Shown here: positions 35,592-43,331 of the stretch, piece after piece
Layout: each line of letters starts with the position of its first letter
Position numbering within the stretch: the first letter of the stretch is position 1
Assembly (NCBI GenBank): GCA_934162425.1
Contig: CAKPIS010000004.1
Coordinates: 1 to 64,000, forward strand
Source: an uncultured Bacilli bacterium
GTDB taxonomy: Bacteria > Bacillota_I > Bacilli_A > RF39 > UBA660
Direction of reading: 5' to 3'
Length of the DNA: 64,000 nt
Notes under the pieces: generated by a model
Seen by the model: only the letters and a program-made list of their open reading frames with translations
What the model was told of the DNA's origin: nothing
The model's database searches: none
Position numbers and translations under genes: made by a program

Positions 35592-35699
35592 CTAAATAAA
35601 ATTCTTTATAATTGTTCTTTTATTTTCTTTTTCAAATTCTTCTAAGAATGTTTTATTTAAATCTGCTATAACATTATAGGGATCTATCCCAATTTTCAT
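35592..35699 (-). pseudogene. Remnant of a 5'(3')-deoxyribonucleotidase-like HAD gene
   Basis: In the 237-nt gap between two MFS genes an ORF of 35 codons reads MKIGIDPYNVIADLNKTF and on to a stop. This matches the start of NT5C-type HAD nucleotidases (typical IGIDIDNVIAD), but the second catalytic Asp position is changed and the rest of the ca. 190-residue enzyme is absent. There is no convincing ribosome-binding site. It is read as a decayed island gene. Confidence 0.5.
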
Positions 35700-35788
35700 A
35701 TGGTAACTTCCAATACAAAATGAAGTTTTAAACTTATAAAAATTATATTATCAACCACACTATTTACCTCATAAAATATATTAACACC

Positions 35789-36958
35789 TTATTTAGTTCC
35801 ATAAGGATTAGTATGCTTACAACTTTTCAGTGCTCTTACGCCAACATAATTTTGGTATGTCAAGAATGGTATACTTACTAAAAAAATTAGAGTATAATTA
35901 GTTCCAATAAGATAACCGGCAATCATGTAGGCCAATCCTCTGCCTATATATGATAGAATATGTTTATAATTTGCAAAGTGTAATTGTAAATGTTTTGGTA
36001 TTTCGTTTGTTAGTGGTGCATCTATTATTGGACTATAAAAATCACTTAGTATATCTATCCACAAAATTGCAATAAATGAAAAAATAGTATTCCTAGTTAG
36101 CCCTGCAATTAATAAAATAAATATACTTGAAATATTTGACCATTTAAAAAACTTAATTCTATTTATTTTATCACTTTTAAAAGAAACTAATATGCCTAAA
36201 CAATTGCAAAATATCTGAAAAACTGCCCAAAATATTCCAGCAACACTTTTATCTATTCCTAAGTTATCTGTAAGTATCACCATAAAAAAACCTAAAATTA
36301 AAAATAATTGTAACCTTCTAGAGCAAGAATATTTTATATAATCCTTTACGCTATCTATTTTAAGAACTTTCTTCATAATATTAGATTCATTTAAAACTAT
36401 TTTTTCGTTTTTAACTTTAAATAAGAGAAAAAAACAGGTTAAAAATAAGAAAATACAAATTATTATACAAATCTGATAAGAAGTAAAATTATGAAGTACT
36501 ATACCTATGAAAATCCCAGCAACAATAGTACCTATATTACTTGCCAAATCATATAAGTTATCCTTTAATCCAAAAAACGCATTATTGATTTTAATTTGTG
36601 TTAATAATGGATACATCCATTGAATTATAAGAGTGTCCACCAATAAATCAATACAACTTTGAAAAATCATAACATATTTATTACTAATTAATAACATACT
36701 AACAAAATTGACTAATCTTATAATTAAAGCAATTTGAATAGACACTCTTATTCCATTTTTAATAACTTTGTTTCCAATTAATATAGAAAAAAAAGCAGCC
36801 ATAATTAAGGCAATAAAAAAAATTATTCCTAAGCCTTCAATAGTTAATCCTTTTTCAATCAGCCATATTGGTTTAAAAACTTCCCATAATCCAAGGCTCA
36901 ATCCTAATACTATATATACTATATATATTGATAAATATTGTTTCTTTAATTCTACCAT
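35789..36958 (-). CDS. MFS-type transporter
   Basis: This protein of 389 residues has about twelve hydrophobic helices, in two six-helix halves. The cytosolic loop after helix 2 (GNKVIKNGIRVSIQI) and a longer basic centre loop near 195-210 fit MFS. The start is uncertain: ATG at 36958 has GGAG 12 nt ahead, while the ATG at 36976 has no site. It is the first gene of its segment, transcribed from the minus-strand promoter of module 2. Confidence 0.8.
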   Translation of the reverse strand: MVELKKQYLSIYIVYIVLGLSLGLWEVFKPIWLIEKGLTIEGLGIIFFIALIMAAFFSILIGNKVIKNGIRVSIQIALIIRLVNFVSMLLISNKYVMIFQSCIDLLVDTLIIQWMYPLLTQIKINNAFFGLKDNLYDLASNIGTIVAGIFIGIVLHNFTSYQICIIICIFLFLTCFFLLFKVKNEKIVLNESNIMKKVLKIDSVKDYIKYSCSRRLQLFLILGFFMVILTDNLGIDKSVAGIFWAVFQIFCNCLGILVSFKSDKINRIKFFKWSNISSIFILLIAGLTRNTIFSFIAILWIDILSDFYSPIIDAPLTNEIPKHLQLHFANYKHILSYIGRGLAYMIAGYLIGTNYTLIFLVSIPFLTYQNYVGVRALKSCKHTNPYGTK

Positions 36959-37002
36959 AACCTTCTTACACTCCATATAAAAGTAATCTTTAATTCTAAA
37001 CT

Positions 37003-37066
37003 ATTATACTATAGAACATCAAAATTTTCTATACCCCATTAAATTTAATCATATTGCATATATAAC
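37003..37066. promoter_or_regulatory. Divergent promoter module 2 of the island
   Basis: Minus strand: TATAAT (37003-37008), 17 nt and TAGAAA (37026-37031), reading into the MFS gene. Plus strand: TTAAAT (37039-37044), 16 nt and TATAAC (37061-37066), reading into repeat copy 3. The two -35 boxes are 7 nt apart. Confidence 0.6.
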
Positions 37067-37116
37067 ATTTTTGTAAAGAGAATATTTTGGTTTGAAAGCT
37101 TATGCTTATTATTAGT

Positions 37117-37180
37117 CCTATTTGAAATCAACTTACATACTTAATTGTTCGTAAGTTTTTATTTTATATAAATTAGTCAT
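37117..37180 (+). repeat. Island repeat, copy 3
   Basis: It starts CCTATTTGAAATCAACTTAC, with the tRNA end eroded. The second hairpin arm GTTCGTAAG and TTTTTATTTTATATAAAT are identical to other copies; the first arm has two mismatches. The segment AAAATCCCAATCC downstream also matches the sequence near 29297-29310. Confidence 0.75.
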
Positions 37181-37203
37181 TATGAGAAAAATCCCAATCC
37201 TTT

Positions 37204-38403
37204 TTATATATAATTTAATTTAGTATTTTTATTTAACCTAAATAATATAATTCTATATACTAAACTTCTACAATAAAAATCTACTAAATTTACTATTCCA
37301 AATATAAATAAAGAGATTTTACTATTTATAAATAATAAACATATTAAAAATCTTATTATTACACCTATTGTAGAACCAATTAATAGGATAAATGATTTTC
37401 CTTGTGAAATGCATAGAGTTTTGTATGTTTCATATTGATAAAGTCCAAATACAGCAGTTGAATAAAATATGATATAAGGAAAACATTTATATAAAGGTAA
37501 ACTACCATGAGATATAAATAGATATGCGAATGCAAAAATAAAATTTAACAAAATAATTAATGAAAAGCATTTGTTTTTCATCTTCATACAATTGTTATAT
37601 TGTTCCTCATAAGTTTTACCACTTGGAACTTTAATCATTAAAGTTGCTTGATATGCATTTGTAATAATTTCTAATGATAAGCATACTGAATAGCAAATAG
37701 TATGTATTGAATAATTTTCAGTTCCCATACGACTTGCTAAAACACCATATAGTAATAGAAATATTCTAGATAATACTCTTTCAGATGAGTATGCAAATCC
37801 ATACTTAACTACGTTTTTTAATGATTCTTTATCTGGATACTCAAATTTTAATTTTAAATTACATAACATATATATTATTGATATAATCCAAGAAACAATT
37901 GTTGCAATAAATAATAATAGCAGGTTTTTAGTTAATAAATAAGCAATCGCATCCAATCCAACTAAAGAAATATAATAAACTATTAGACTTTTTCTGTATA
38001 GCTTTAATTCACCTTTTAACCTTATCATTTCAAAAATTGCATTTGCCAATCTTCCTATAACTATATATGCAACGTAAAAATTTAATAGTAAAGATAACAT
38101 ATCTTTTTGAATGTTTGTTAAGTCAAATATATTTACTATAATACTTTTACAACATAAAACAATTATTCCCATTAATAAACCAAATAAAATATTAAACCAT
38201 AAATATTTCCATTCGTTTTTTCTAGTTGTTCTATATGTATAAGTACCAATTTCGCCAAAAGATTTAAAAATAGAATCAATCAATAAGAAACTACCTGTTA
38301 CTACTATTGCATCAATACTTATTAAATTGTTAAAAGCAGAGTCAATGCTATCAGCAATACTCATAAATATAAAACTTATTAAAATAGATATAAATTCTCC
38401 CAT
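37204..38403 (-). CDS. MATE/flippase-like multi-helix transporter
   Basis: This protein of 399 residues has about ten to twelve helices and a distribution like MATE or polysaccharide-flippase (MOP superfamily) proteins, with paired helices, an Asp-rich N-terminal helix (SIADSIDSAFNNLISIDAIVV) and no MFS motif A. It is slightly short for MATE (about 440). The site GAGGTAAG precedes ATG. It is the only gene between repeat copies 3 and 4, with its promoter in module 3. A drug or lipid-linked substrate is family inference. Confidence 0.72.
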   Translation of the reverse strand: MGEFISILISFIFMSIADSIDSAFNNLISIDAIVVTGSFLLIDSIFKSFGEIGTYTYRTTRKNEWKYLWFNILFGLLMGIIVLCCKSIIVNIFDLTNIQKDMLSLLLNFYVAYIVIGRLANAIFEMIRLKGELKLYRKSLIVYYISLVGLDAIAYLLTKNLLLLFIATIVSWIISIIYMLCNLKLKFEYPDKESLKNVVKYGFAYSSERVLSRIFLLLYGVLASRMGTENYSIHTICYSVCLSLEIITNAYQATLMIKVPSGKTYEEQYNNCMKMKNKCFSLIILLNFIFAFAYLFISHGSLPLYKCFPYIIFYSTAVFGLYQYETYKTLCISQGKSFILLIGSTIGVIIRFLICLLFINSKISLFIFGIVNLVDFYCRSLVYRIILFRLNKNTKLNYI

Positions 38404-38431
38404 TACTTACCTCAATTTGTATTATAATAAA

Positions 38432-38497
38432 ATTATACTATATTTAGGCCTTTTTTTCTATGTTCTAATTGGAATTTAGCAAAAATTCACATATAAT
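38432..38497. promoter_or_regulatory. Divergent promoter module 3 of the island
   Basis: Minus strand: TATAAT (38432-38437), 17 nt and TAGAAA (38455-38460), for the MATE-like gene. Plus strand: TTGGAA (38469-38474), 17 nt and TATAAT (38492-38497), reading about 85 nt into the terminator of repeat copy 4. Confidence 0.65.
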
Positions 38498-38540
38498 ATT
38501 TTAGGAAGATAACATAGTTCATAGCCTGTTGTTTATTAGT

Positions 38541-38602
38541 CTCATTTGAAATTAGCTTATGTACTTAATTGTTCGTAAGTTTTTAATTTATATAAATTGA
38601 TC
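38541..38602 (+). repeat. Island repeat, copy 4
   Basis: It starts CTCATTTGAAATTAGCTTAT. The hairpin arm GTTCGTAAG followed by T5 is as in the other copies. The tail TATATAAATTGATCATCAAA and AAAGAAAGACAATGCCAACTAGC is shared almost exactly with copy 5. Confidence 0.8.
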
Positions 38603-38645
38603 ATCAAAAAAGAAAGACAATGCCAACTAGCCCAGTCTTTAAACT

Positions 38646-39830
38646 TTACTTATCGTTTTTACTCATCTTTGATAAAAATATTCCCATCAGAATAATGCTA
38701 AATGTTAAAAATAACATTAAAACATTCAAATATTTTCCTGAATCAACTATGGATACTATTAATAATAATATATAACCTATAATTCTGCCTGAATTTAATA
38801 CAAGTTCTCTTAATGACCAAAATTCCATTTGATTATTATTTTTTATCAACGGAATATTGGACAAATTAAATAGTCTAATATCAATAATAAAATTTAAAAC
38901 GCCTACCAATGAACTATAACAAAAATAATATAAACATAAGGCAACATTATTATTTAATATTAATAACAGAATTAAACTAACAACTGGAATAATTGTGCAA
39001 ATAACAATCATATTTTTATCATTTCTATTTTTATAATATTTGGTATATATATACTGAAATATTATAGTTAATAAACTAGAAATAGACGAAAAAATTCCCA
39101 AATTCAAATCAGTTTTAAAAGCATTAATTATCAATAATGTAATTAAAACTTTAAGAGCTCCATCTGCAATACTCATACCCTTAAAAAAATCTAATTTTAT
39201 TATGTTTTTTACATCCTTATTCTTTAATATTTTTTTTAACGAAAGAAAAGGAGTGAATTTTGTATTCTTGTACGTAGTAGGTTTTAATAAAAAAGATATA
39301 ACTATTTGTATAATTGATATTATTAATATAATTATAGCGGTCAACACAAAATTAGTGGTAGTTATTATCGTTCCTAAAACTATTGGAGTTAATATACCTA
39401 CTATTGTAACAATTGTTTTTCTTTTAAATTCATATTGAGATCGTATATCATTACTTACTTTATCTGATAAAAATAAATTATATGGGTAAAAATATGTTAT
39501 CATTGATGTACCATATAAAAATGAAACAAGCGGTAAATAATTTAATATTTTCTCCTTTAATATAATAATTGTTAGTACATATACTGCATTTAATATTACT
39601 CCAATTCTAAACATGCCAACTTGAAACTTATTTTTTATTATATATCCTAACATTAACCCAAAAAATCCTACACATAAAAAAACAAGAATATTATAAATGG
39701 ATAAATCAACTAATGAATTCTTTGATATCTTAAAAAAATAGGCTGTTAAAAATGGACCTGAAAAAATAGTTATTATTTCTCTTAATACATTTGAAACTAT
39801 TAATATATTTGCTTCTTTATTTTTGACCAT
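38646..39830 (-). CDS. MFS-type transporter
   Basis: This protein of 394 residues has about twelve helices in two halves with a basic central loop (about 195-212, KPTTYKNTKFTPFLSLKKIL). The N-terminal helices contain IFSGPFLTAYFFKISKNS, like sugar or drug MFS families. Substrate unknown. Its start overlaps the end of the HAD phosphatase gene by 14 nt, so the two are translationally linked and may act in the same pathway, for instance import and dephosphorylation or self-protection. Confidence 0.8.
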   Translation of the reverse strand: MVKNKEANILIVSNVLREIITIFSGPFLTAYFFKISKNSLVDLSIYNILVFLCVGFFGLMLGYIIKNKFQVGMFRIGVILNAVYVLTIIILKEKILNYLPLVSFLYGTSMITYFYPYNLFLSDKVSNDIRSQYEFKRKTIVTIVGILTPIVLGTIITTTNFVLTAIIILIISIIQIVISFLLKPTTYKNTKFTPFLSLKKILKNKDVKNIIKLDFFKGMSIADGALKVLITLLIINAFKTDLNLGIFSSISSLLTIIFQYIYTKYYKNRNDKNMIVICTIIPVVSLILLLILNNNVALCLYYFCYSSLVGVLNFIIDIRLFNLSNIPLIKNNNQMEFWSLRELVLNSGRIIGYILLLIVSIVDSGKYLNVLMLFLTFSIILMGIFLSKMSKNDK

Positions 39831-40530
39831 TTAAAATCTCCTTTATTAAACTGGATACACTATTATATTCTTTAGTAGCGACTAATTTTAATTCTGATAC
39901 TGAATCTTCCATACAGTAACCATTAAATTCATGTACCATTTCTATATCACTATAACTATCACCAATGACATACGTATTAGCTTTATTAACATTATTACAA
40001 AATTTAATTAACCAATATATAGCCTCAGCTTTATTTGTTTTATTAGAAATAATTTCAACAGAATTTGTATTCACATAATAAGCTTTAACATAATTTCCAT
40101 ATTTGTTGTTAATATAATTTGCTTTATCTAATGCGTACTCTTTTGAAATGTATTTTGCGTTTATTTTAGTTAAATTTTTGTGTTCAAATGTTACTCTGCT
40201 GTCAATTCCACTACAACAAAAATAATTTATACTTTCACTTAAATTTAAATCATTTTGTATTTGTGAAATAATCTCATTAGAAATACAAATATTAAATAAA
40301 ACTTTATTATTTTTATCTATAATGGTCGCTCCATGATTTAAAATAGCATAATTATAATTAAACTTATATATATCCAATTTATTATGAAAATCTAAATAAC
40401 TTCTTCCAGTGGCAATAGCAAATAAATTACTTGAATTCATAAATTTATTTACATATATTTTATTATTTTCTATGTCATCGTCATTTAGATAAAATGTCTG
40501 ATCGTAGTCACTTATTAATAATTTTGTCAT
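39817..40530 (-). CDS. Cof-type HAD phosphatase
   Basis: This protein of 237 residues has the HAD signature LISDYDQTF (DxDxT-type motif I with Asp8 and Asp10). Motif II lies in FAIATGRS, a Lys in SNKTNKAEAIYWL, and motif IV is YVIGDSYSDIEMV. The type IIB cap between them marks the Cof group, which acts on sugar phosphates or cofactor phosphates in the cytosol. It has a strong AAAGGAG site and is first in a two-gene unit driven by module 4. Confidence 0.88.
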   Translation of the reverse strand: MTKLLISDYDQTFYLNDDDIENNKIYVNKFMNSSNLFAIATGRSYLDFHNKLDIYKFNYNYAILNHGATIIDKNNKVLFNICISNEIISQIQNDLNLSESINYFCCSGIDSRVTFEHKNLTKINAKYISKEYALDKANYINNKYGNYVKAYYVNTNSVEIISNKTNKAEAIYWLIKFCNNVNKANTYVIGDSYSDIEMVHEFNGYCMEDSVSELKLVATKEYNSVSSLIKEILNGQK

Positions 40531-40558
40531 AATCTTTCTCCTTTCCTTATTTTTATTA

Positions 40559-40622
40559 ATTATACATTAAAATACAAAGTTTTTCTATACTCCCTTGAAA
40601 ATATATAGAAAAATGATATAAT
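40559..40622. promoter_or_regulatory. Divergent promoter module 4 of the island
   Basis: Minus strand: TATAAT (40559-40564), 17 nt and TAGAAA (40582-40587), into the HAD gene. Plus strand: TTGAAA (40595-40600), 16 nt and TATAAT (40617-40622), reading about 110 nt into the terminator of repeat copy 5. The two -35 boxes are 7 nt apart. The 322-nt gap 40531-40852 holds this module, repeat copy 5 and the terminator below; no gene is seen. Confidence 0.68.
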
Positions 40623-40685
40623 GAATTTATCAGAGAGACTTAATCAAATCTTATAGTCTTAATTTCGAATACGTGTATAGTTAAG

Positions 40686-40745
40686 GCTCCATTTGAAATC
40701 AGCTTACGGACTTAAAAGTTCGTAAGTTTTTATTTTTATATAAAT
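40686..40745 (+). repeat. Island repeat, copy 5 (right end)
   Basis: It starts GCTCCATTTGAAATCAGCTT, restoring the tRNA 3' bases. The fully paired hairpin CTTACGGAC / GTTCGTAAG and T5 follow. The tail matches copy 4 to about 40780 (GACAATGCTAACTAGC). Genes beyond it are core, so it marks the right end of the island. Confidence 0.87.
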
Positions 40746-40820
40746 TAGTCATCAAAAAAGAAAGACAATGCTAACTAGCACCTCTAACTCCACGCTATTT
40801 TTTTATAGAACCCCTATTAT

Positions 40821-40849
40821 AAAATAAAAAGATAGAATTAACTATCTTT
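40821..40849 (-). terminator. Terminator of the lemA operon
   Basis: The minus-strand stem AAAGATAG / CTATCTTT is followed by TTATTTT, directly after the TPM-protein stop. Confidence 0.85.
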
Positions 40850-40852
40850 AAA

Positions 40853-41779
40853 TTAAAAACTACCTGAAGCTCCTCCTCCACCAAAGGAACCTCCTCCACC
40901 AGAAGAACGTCCTCCTCCACTAGAAGAGCTTCCACCATCAAAGAAACTATCTGAAGTAGAACTAGAATTACTACTATTAAAACTAATCGAACCAGGTTTT
41001 ATTACATATGCAAGTATAAATGAAAATACATTAAAAGGTGATACTATCATTGCTATATTAATTAAATTTTTCAATAAAAAACAAATAAATAATGTATTAA
41101 CAATTATAAAGTATAAAATTCCTATTATAACTTTAATAAATTTTTTCTTTTTTTTACTCATTAGCCTTAAAATTACACCTAAAATAAAACCTATTGTAAT
41201 ACCTACATAAATGTTTCCAACAGCATTAAAAGAACTATTATTACTATTAGCTGGTGCATCATATGATAAATTTAAATTATTAGCATCAACTATTTCTTTA
41301 TATATAGCATCATAACCATTTTTAATTCCATCATTCCAGTTATTATTTTTAAGATAAGGTATCATATAAGTATCCCTTATTCTACCAGCCTTACCATCTG
41401 TAATTATACCTTCTAACCCGTATCCTACTTCTATTCTTAACTTTCTATCTTCATATGATACTAAAATTAATATACCATCATTTTTGTCTTTACTTCCTAT
41501 TTTAGCTTTACGAGCAAACTCTAAAGAATAATCTTCTATTGTTTTTCCTTCTAAGTTTTTTACGGTAGTAACAACTATTTGGATGCCAGATGCATTATTT
41601 AATGCTGTACTCTTATCTATTATATATTTTTTAGTTTCACTATCTAATACATTAGCATAATCATTTACATAAAAATCACTAGTTGGATTTACAATAGCTT
41701 TTACGTTTGGAATAAACAAAAAAAAGAAAAGAATAAGTATTAAAATCTTAATCTTATTCAAATGTAACTTCTGGAACAT
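40853..41779 (-). CDS. TPM-domain membrane protein (YgcG/Psb32-like)
   Basis: This protein of 308 residues has an N-terminal signal or anchor helix (about 8-28) and an extracytoplasmic TPM domain (about 35-160, with VNDYANVLDSETKKYI and LRIEVGYGLEGIITD). Two to three membrane helices (about 185-270) and a Ser/Gly-rich tail of repeated GGG blocks ending GASGSF follow. It commonly pairs with LemA; function unproven. The ATG at 41779 overlaps the lemA end by 26 nt. Earlier in-frame starts run deeper into lemA. Confidence 0.88.
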   Translation of the reverse strand: MFQKLHLNKIKILILILFFFLFIPNVKAIVNPTSDFYVNDYANVLDSETKKYIIDKSTALNNASGIQIVVTTVKNLEGKTIEDYSLEFARKAKIGSKDKNDGILILVSYEDRKLRIEVGYGLEGIITDGKAGRIRDTYMIPYLKNNNWNDGIKNGYDAIYKEIVDANNLNLSYDAPANSNNSSFNAVGNIYVGITIGFILGVILRLMSKKKKKFIKVIIGILYFIIVNTLFICFLLKNLINIAMIVSPFNVFSFILAYVIKPGSISFNSSNSSSTSDSFFDGGSSSSGGGRSSGGGGSFGGGGASGSF

Positions 41780-42320
41780 TATTTGCACTCTCTTTAGCTT
41801 CAAAATAAGCTTTATTTTCAAAACCAAACATACTAGCTATTATATTCTTTGGAAAACTCTTTATAGTCTTATTATAATTTTTTACAGCCTCATTATAATC
41901 TCTACGTGCTACAGCAATTCTATTTTCAGTTCCTGCAAGTTCATCTTGTAAATTAATAAAATTTGTATTAGCTTTTAAATCTGGATAATTTTCAACAACT
42001 ACTGCTAAAGCATTTAAAGCATTTGTAAGTTCTTGATTAGCATTTGCCTTTTCTTCTATACTCTTTGAATTAATCAAATTCTCACGTGCTGTTGTAATAT
42101 TATCTATTACCTTTTCTTCATGACTAGCATAACCTTTTACAGTATTAACCAAGTTTGGTATTAAGTCAGCTCTTCTTTCTAGTTGAACAGATATGTCTGC
42201 ATACTTTCCTTCAACTTCTTCTTGTTTGTTAACAAGTCCATTATATGTGCTAGCAAATATAATTACCATCAAAATAACTATTGCAGCTATCACAATTCCA
42301 ATTATTGTACCTTTTTTCAT
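41754..42320 (-). CDS. lemA: LemA family protein
   Basis: This protein of 188 residues has one N-terminal helix (about 5-25), then the LemA core: NGLVNKQEEVEGKYADISVQ, RRADLIPNLVNTVKGYASHE, and the conserved IAVARRDYNEAVKNYN ... FPKNIIASMFGF. It is membrane-anchored with an outward helical bundle. Its role is not settled; it pairs with TPM-domain proteins. The ATG at 42320 follows GGAGGTAAGT. Confidence 0.95.
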   Translation of the reverse strand: MKKGTIIGIVIAAIVILMVIIFASTYNGLVNKQEEVEGKYADISVQLERRADLIPNLVNTVKGYASHEEKVIDNITTARENLINSKSIEEKANANQELTNALNALAVVVENYPDLKANTNFINLQDELAGTENRIAVARRDYNEAVKNYNKTIKSFPKNIIASMFGFENKAYFEAKESANNVPEVTFE

Positions 42321-42415
42321 ACTTACCTCCACATTTATCTTAACATACTAATATCTATATTACAACAAACATCTAGACATTTTACAAGGAGTTTACAAAC
42401 TTTAAATTATACTTT

Positions 42416-42940
42416 TTATGTATTTCCACTTTCCTTTTTACTTTTTATAACTTTTTTTCTTCCTAGCCCTATAAATTTAGGATATTCTTTTGGATGCTTA
42501 AATACTTCAAGTGAATTTTTCTTATCCATTAAACTTACTACCCAACTTTCTTTATACTTAGGTGGTTTAATATTTAATGGAAACATATGTTTTACTATAA
42601 TATCTTCTACCCTTTTATTCATAAGCTGTGGAAATGTCTTTCTTGCATTTTCTAAAGCTTCCCTTGCATGAACAAAACCATGCATTTTTGTAAATTTCTT
42701 CTTTTGGGTGTTTTCTTGCCATGGTTTATAATAAAAGTCATGTAATAATGCTCCAACTGATATATCTCTTACGTTTAAATGATGTTTTTTAGCAAATTTA
42801 TATGAAGCGTAAGCAACTTCTAGGCTATGTTGATACACTGATTTATTTGGATGATGTAAATACTCTTTTCTCTTAATAAACTCTTCTGAATTTATTATAT
42901 CTTTTACATATTCTAAGAACTCCTCATCATATTTTTCCAT
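42416..42940 (-). CDS. HD-superfamily hydrolase
   Basis: This protein of 174 residues has the HD pattern His in YQHSLEVAYASYKFAKKH, His-Asp in GALLHDFYYKPW, and later His in KMHGFVHARE and IVKHMFPL. It matches the small stand-alone HD proteins seen in Clostridia. Probably a nucleotide phosphohydrolase of unknown substrate. It has an AAGGAGAT site and is monocistronic, convergent with nothing. Confidence 0.8.
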   Translation of the reverse strand: MEKYDEEFLEYVKDIINSEEFIKRKEYLHHPNKSVYQHSLEVAYASYKFAKKHHLNVRDISVGALLHDFYYKPWQENTQKKKFTKMHGFVHAREALENARKTFPQLMNKRVEDIIVKHMFPLNIKPPKYKESWVVSLMDKKNSLEVFKHPKEYPKFIGLGRKKVIKSKKESGNT

Positions 42941-42993
42941 TTATTTATCTCCTTATTCTTTCTAATTATATCATTAATACTTAAAAATGCAAT

Positions 42994-43037
42994 AAAAAAA
43001 ACAAACTACTACAAATTACGATATATATATAGTTTGT
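42994..43037 (-). terminator. Terminator of the serine T-box operon
   Basis: The minus-strand stem ACAAACTA / TAGTTTGT is followed by T7, immediately behind the last small gene. Confidence 0.75.
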
Positions 43038-43232
43038 TTATTTTTGTTTAATTTTCTTTTCTATTTTTTCTAAGTTATCATATGTTTTTCCAACAAATTC
43101 TTCTAAATTAACTAACATATCTGCATAAGCTTTTTTAATTAAATAATATTTTAATAATTCTTCATTATTTATATTATTAGTCAAAATAGAAAAGTCATCT
43201 TTAGCTATATCAAAATTATTTAAATTAACCAT
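43038..43232 (-). CDS. Small uncharacterised protein at the end of the serS operon
   Basis: This protein of 64 residues is helical and charged, with no membrane segment. Translation from ATG at 43232 is favoured because GGAG lies 8 nt ahead. The longer reading of 93 residues would need a start across the tdk end without a site. It is probably transcribed with tdk and serS. No function is suggested. Confidence 0.55.
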   Translation of the reverse strand: MVNLNNFDIAKDDFSILTNNINNEELLKYYLIKKAYADMLVNLEEFVGKTYDNLEKIEKKIKQK

Positions 43233-43331
43233 ATAATCATCTCCTCTCAATTTAAAATATAATACATAAAAAAAATGGGCAATATCCATTCTACCACATT
43301 TTTTATCTTTGTCAAACATTTTTTGTCGAAA

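Larger units (their letters stand above)
29102..40745. mobile_element. tRNA-Gly-anchored accessory island, integrase-less
   Basis: The island runs from the 3' end of tRNA-Gly to the last repeat copy. It holds twelve intact ORFs and one gene remnant, all on the minus strand: small-molecule enzymes, N-acetyltransferase, HD hydrolase, kinase, four transporters and phosphatase. None are housekeeping genes. Repeat copies at 29102, 31743, 37117, 38541 and 40686 divide it into four segments of one to five genes. No integrase, transposase or phage gene is present. That it arose by repeated site-specific insertion at the tRNA is inference from the repeated tRNA end. Confidence 0.6.

Noticed and set aside
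40629..40690. Remnant tRNA gene ahead of repeat copies 3-5
   Set aside because: Apart from the terminal GCTCCA no acceptor, anticodon or T-arm pairing could be built from the preceding 60-100 bases.
29102..40745. CRISPR array
   Set aside because: The five repeats are kilobases apart with genes between them and differ in sequence; there is no regular spacing and no cas gene.
40853..41779. Gly-rich tail of the TPM protein as a separate repeat element
   Set aside because: Low-complexity GGG/SSS tails are usual in YgcG-type proteins and are in frame with the domain.
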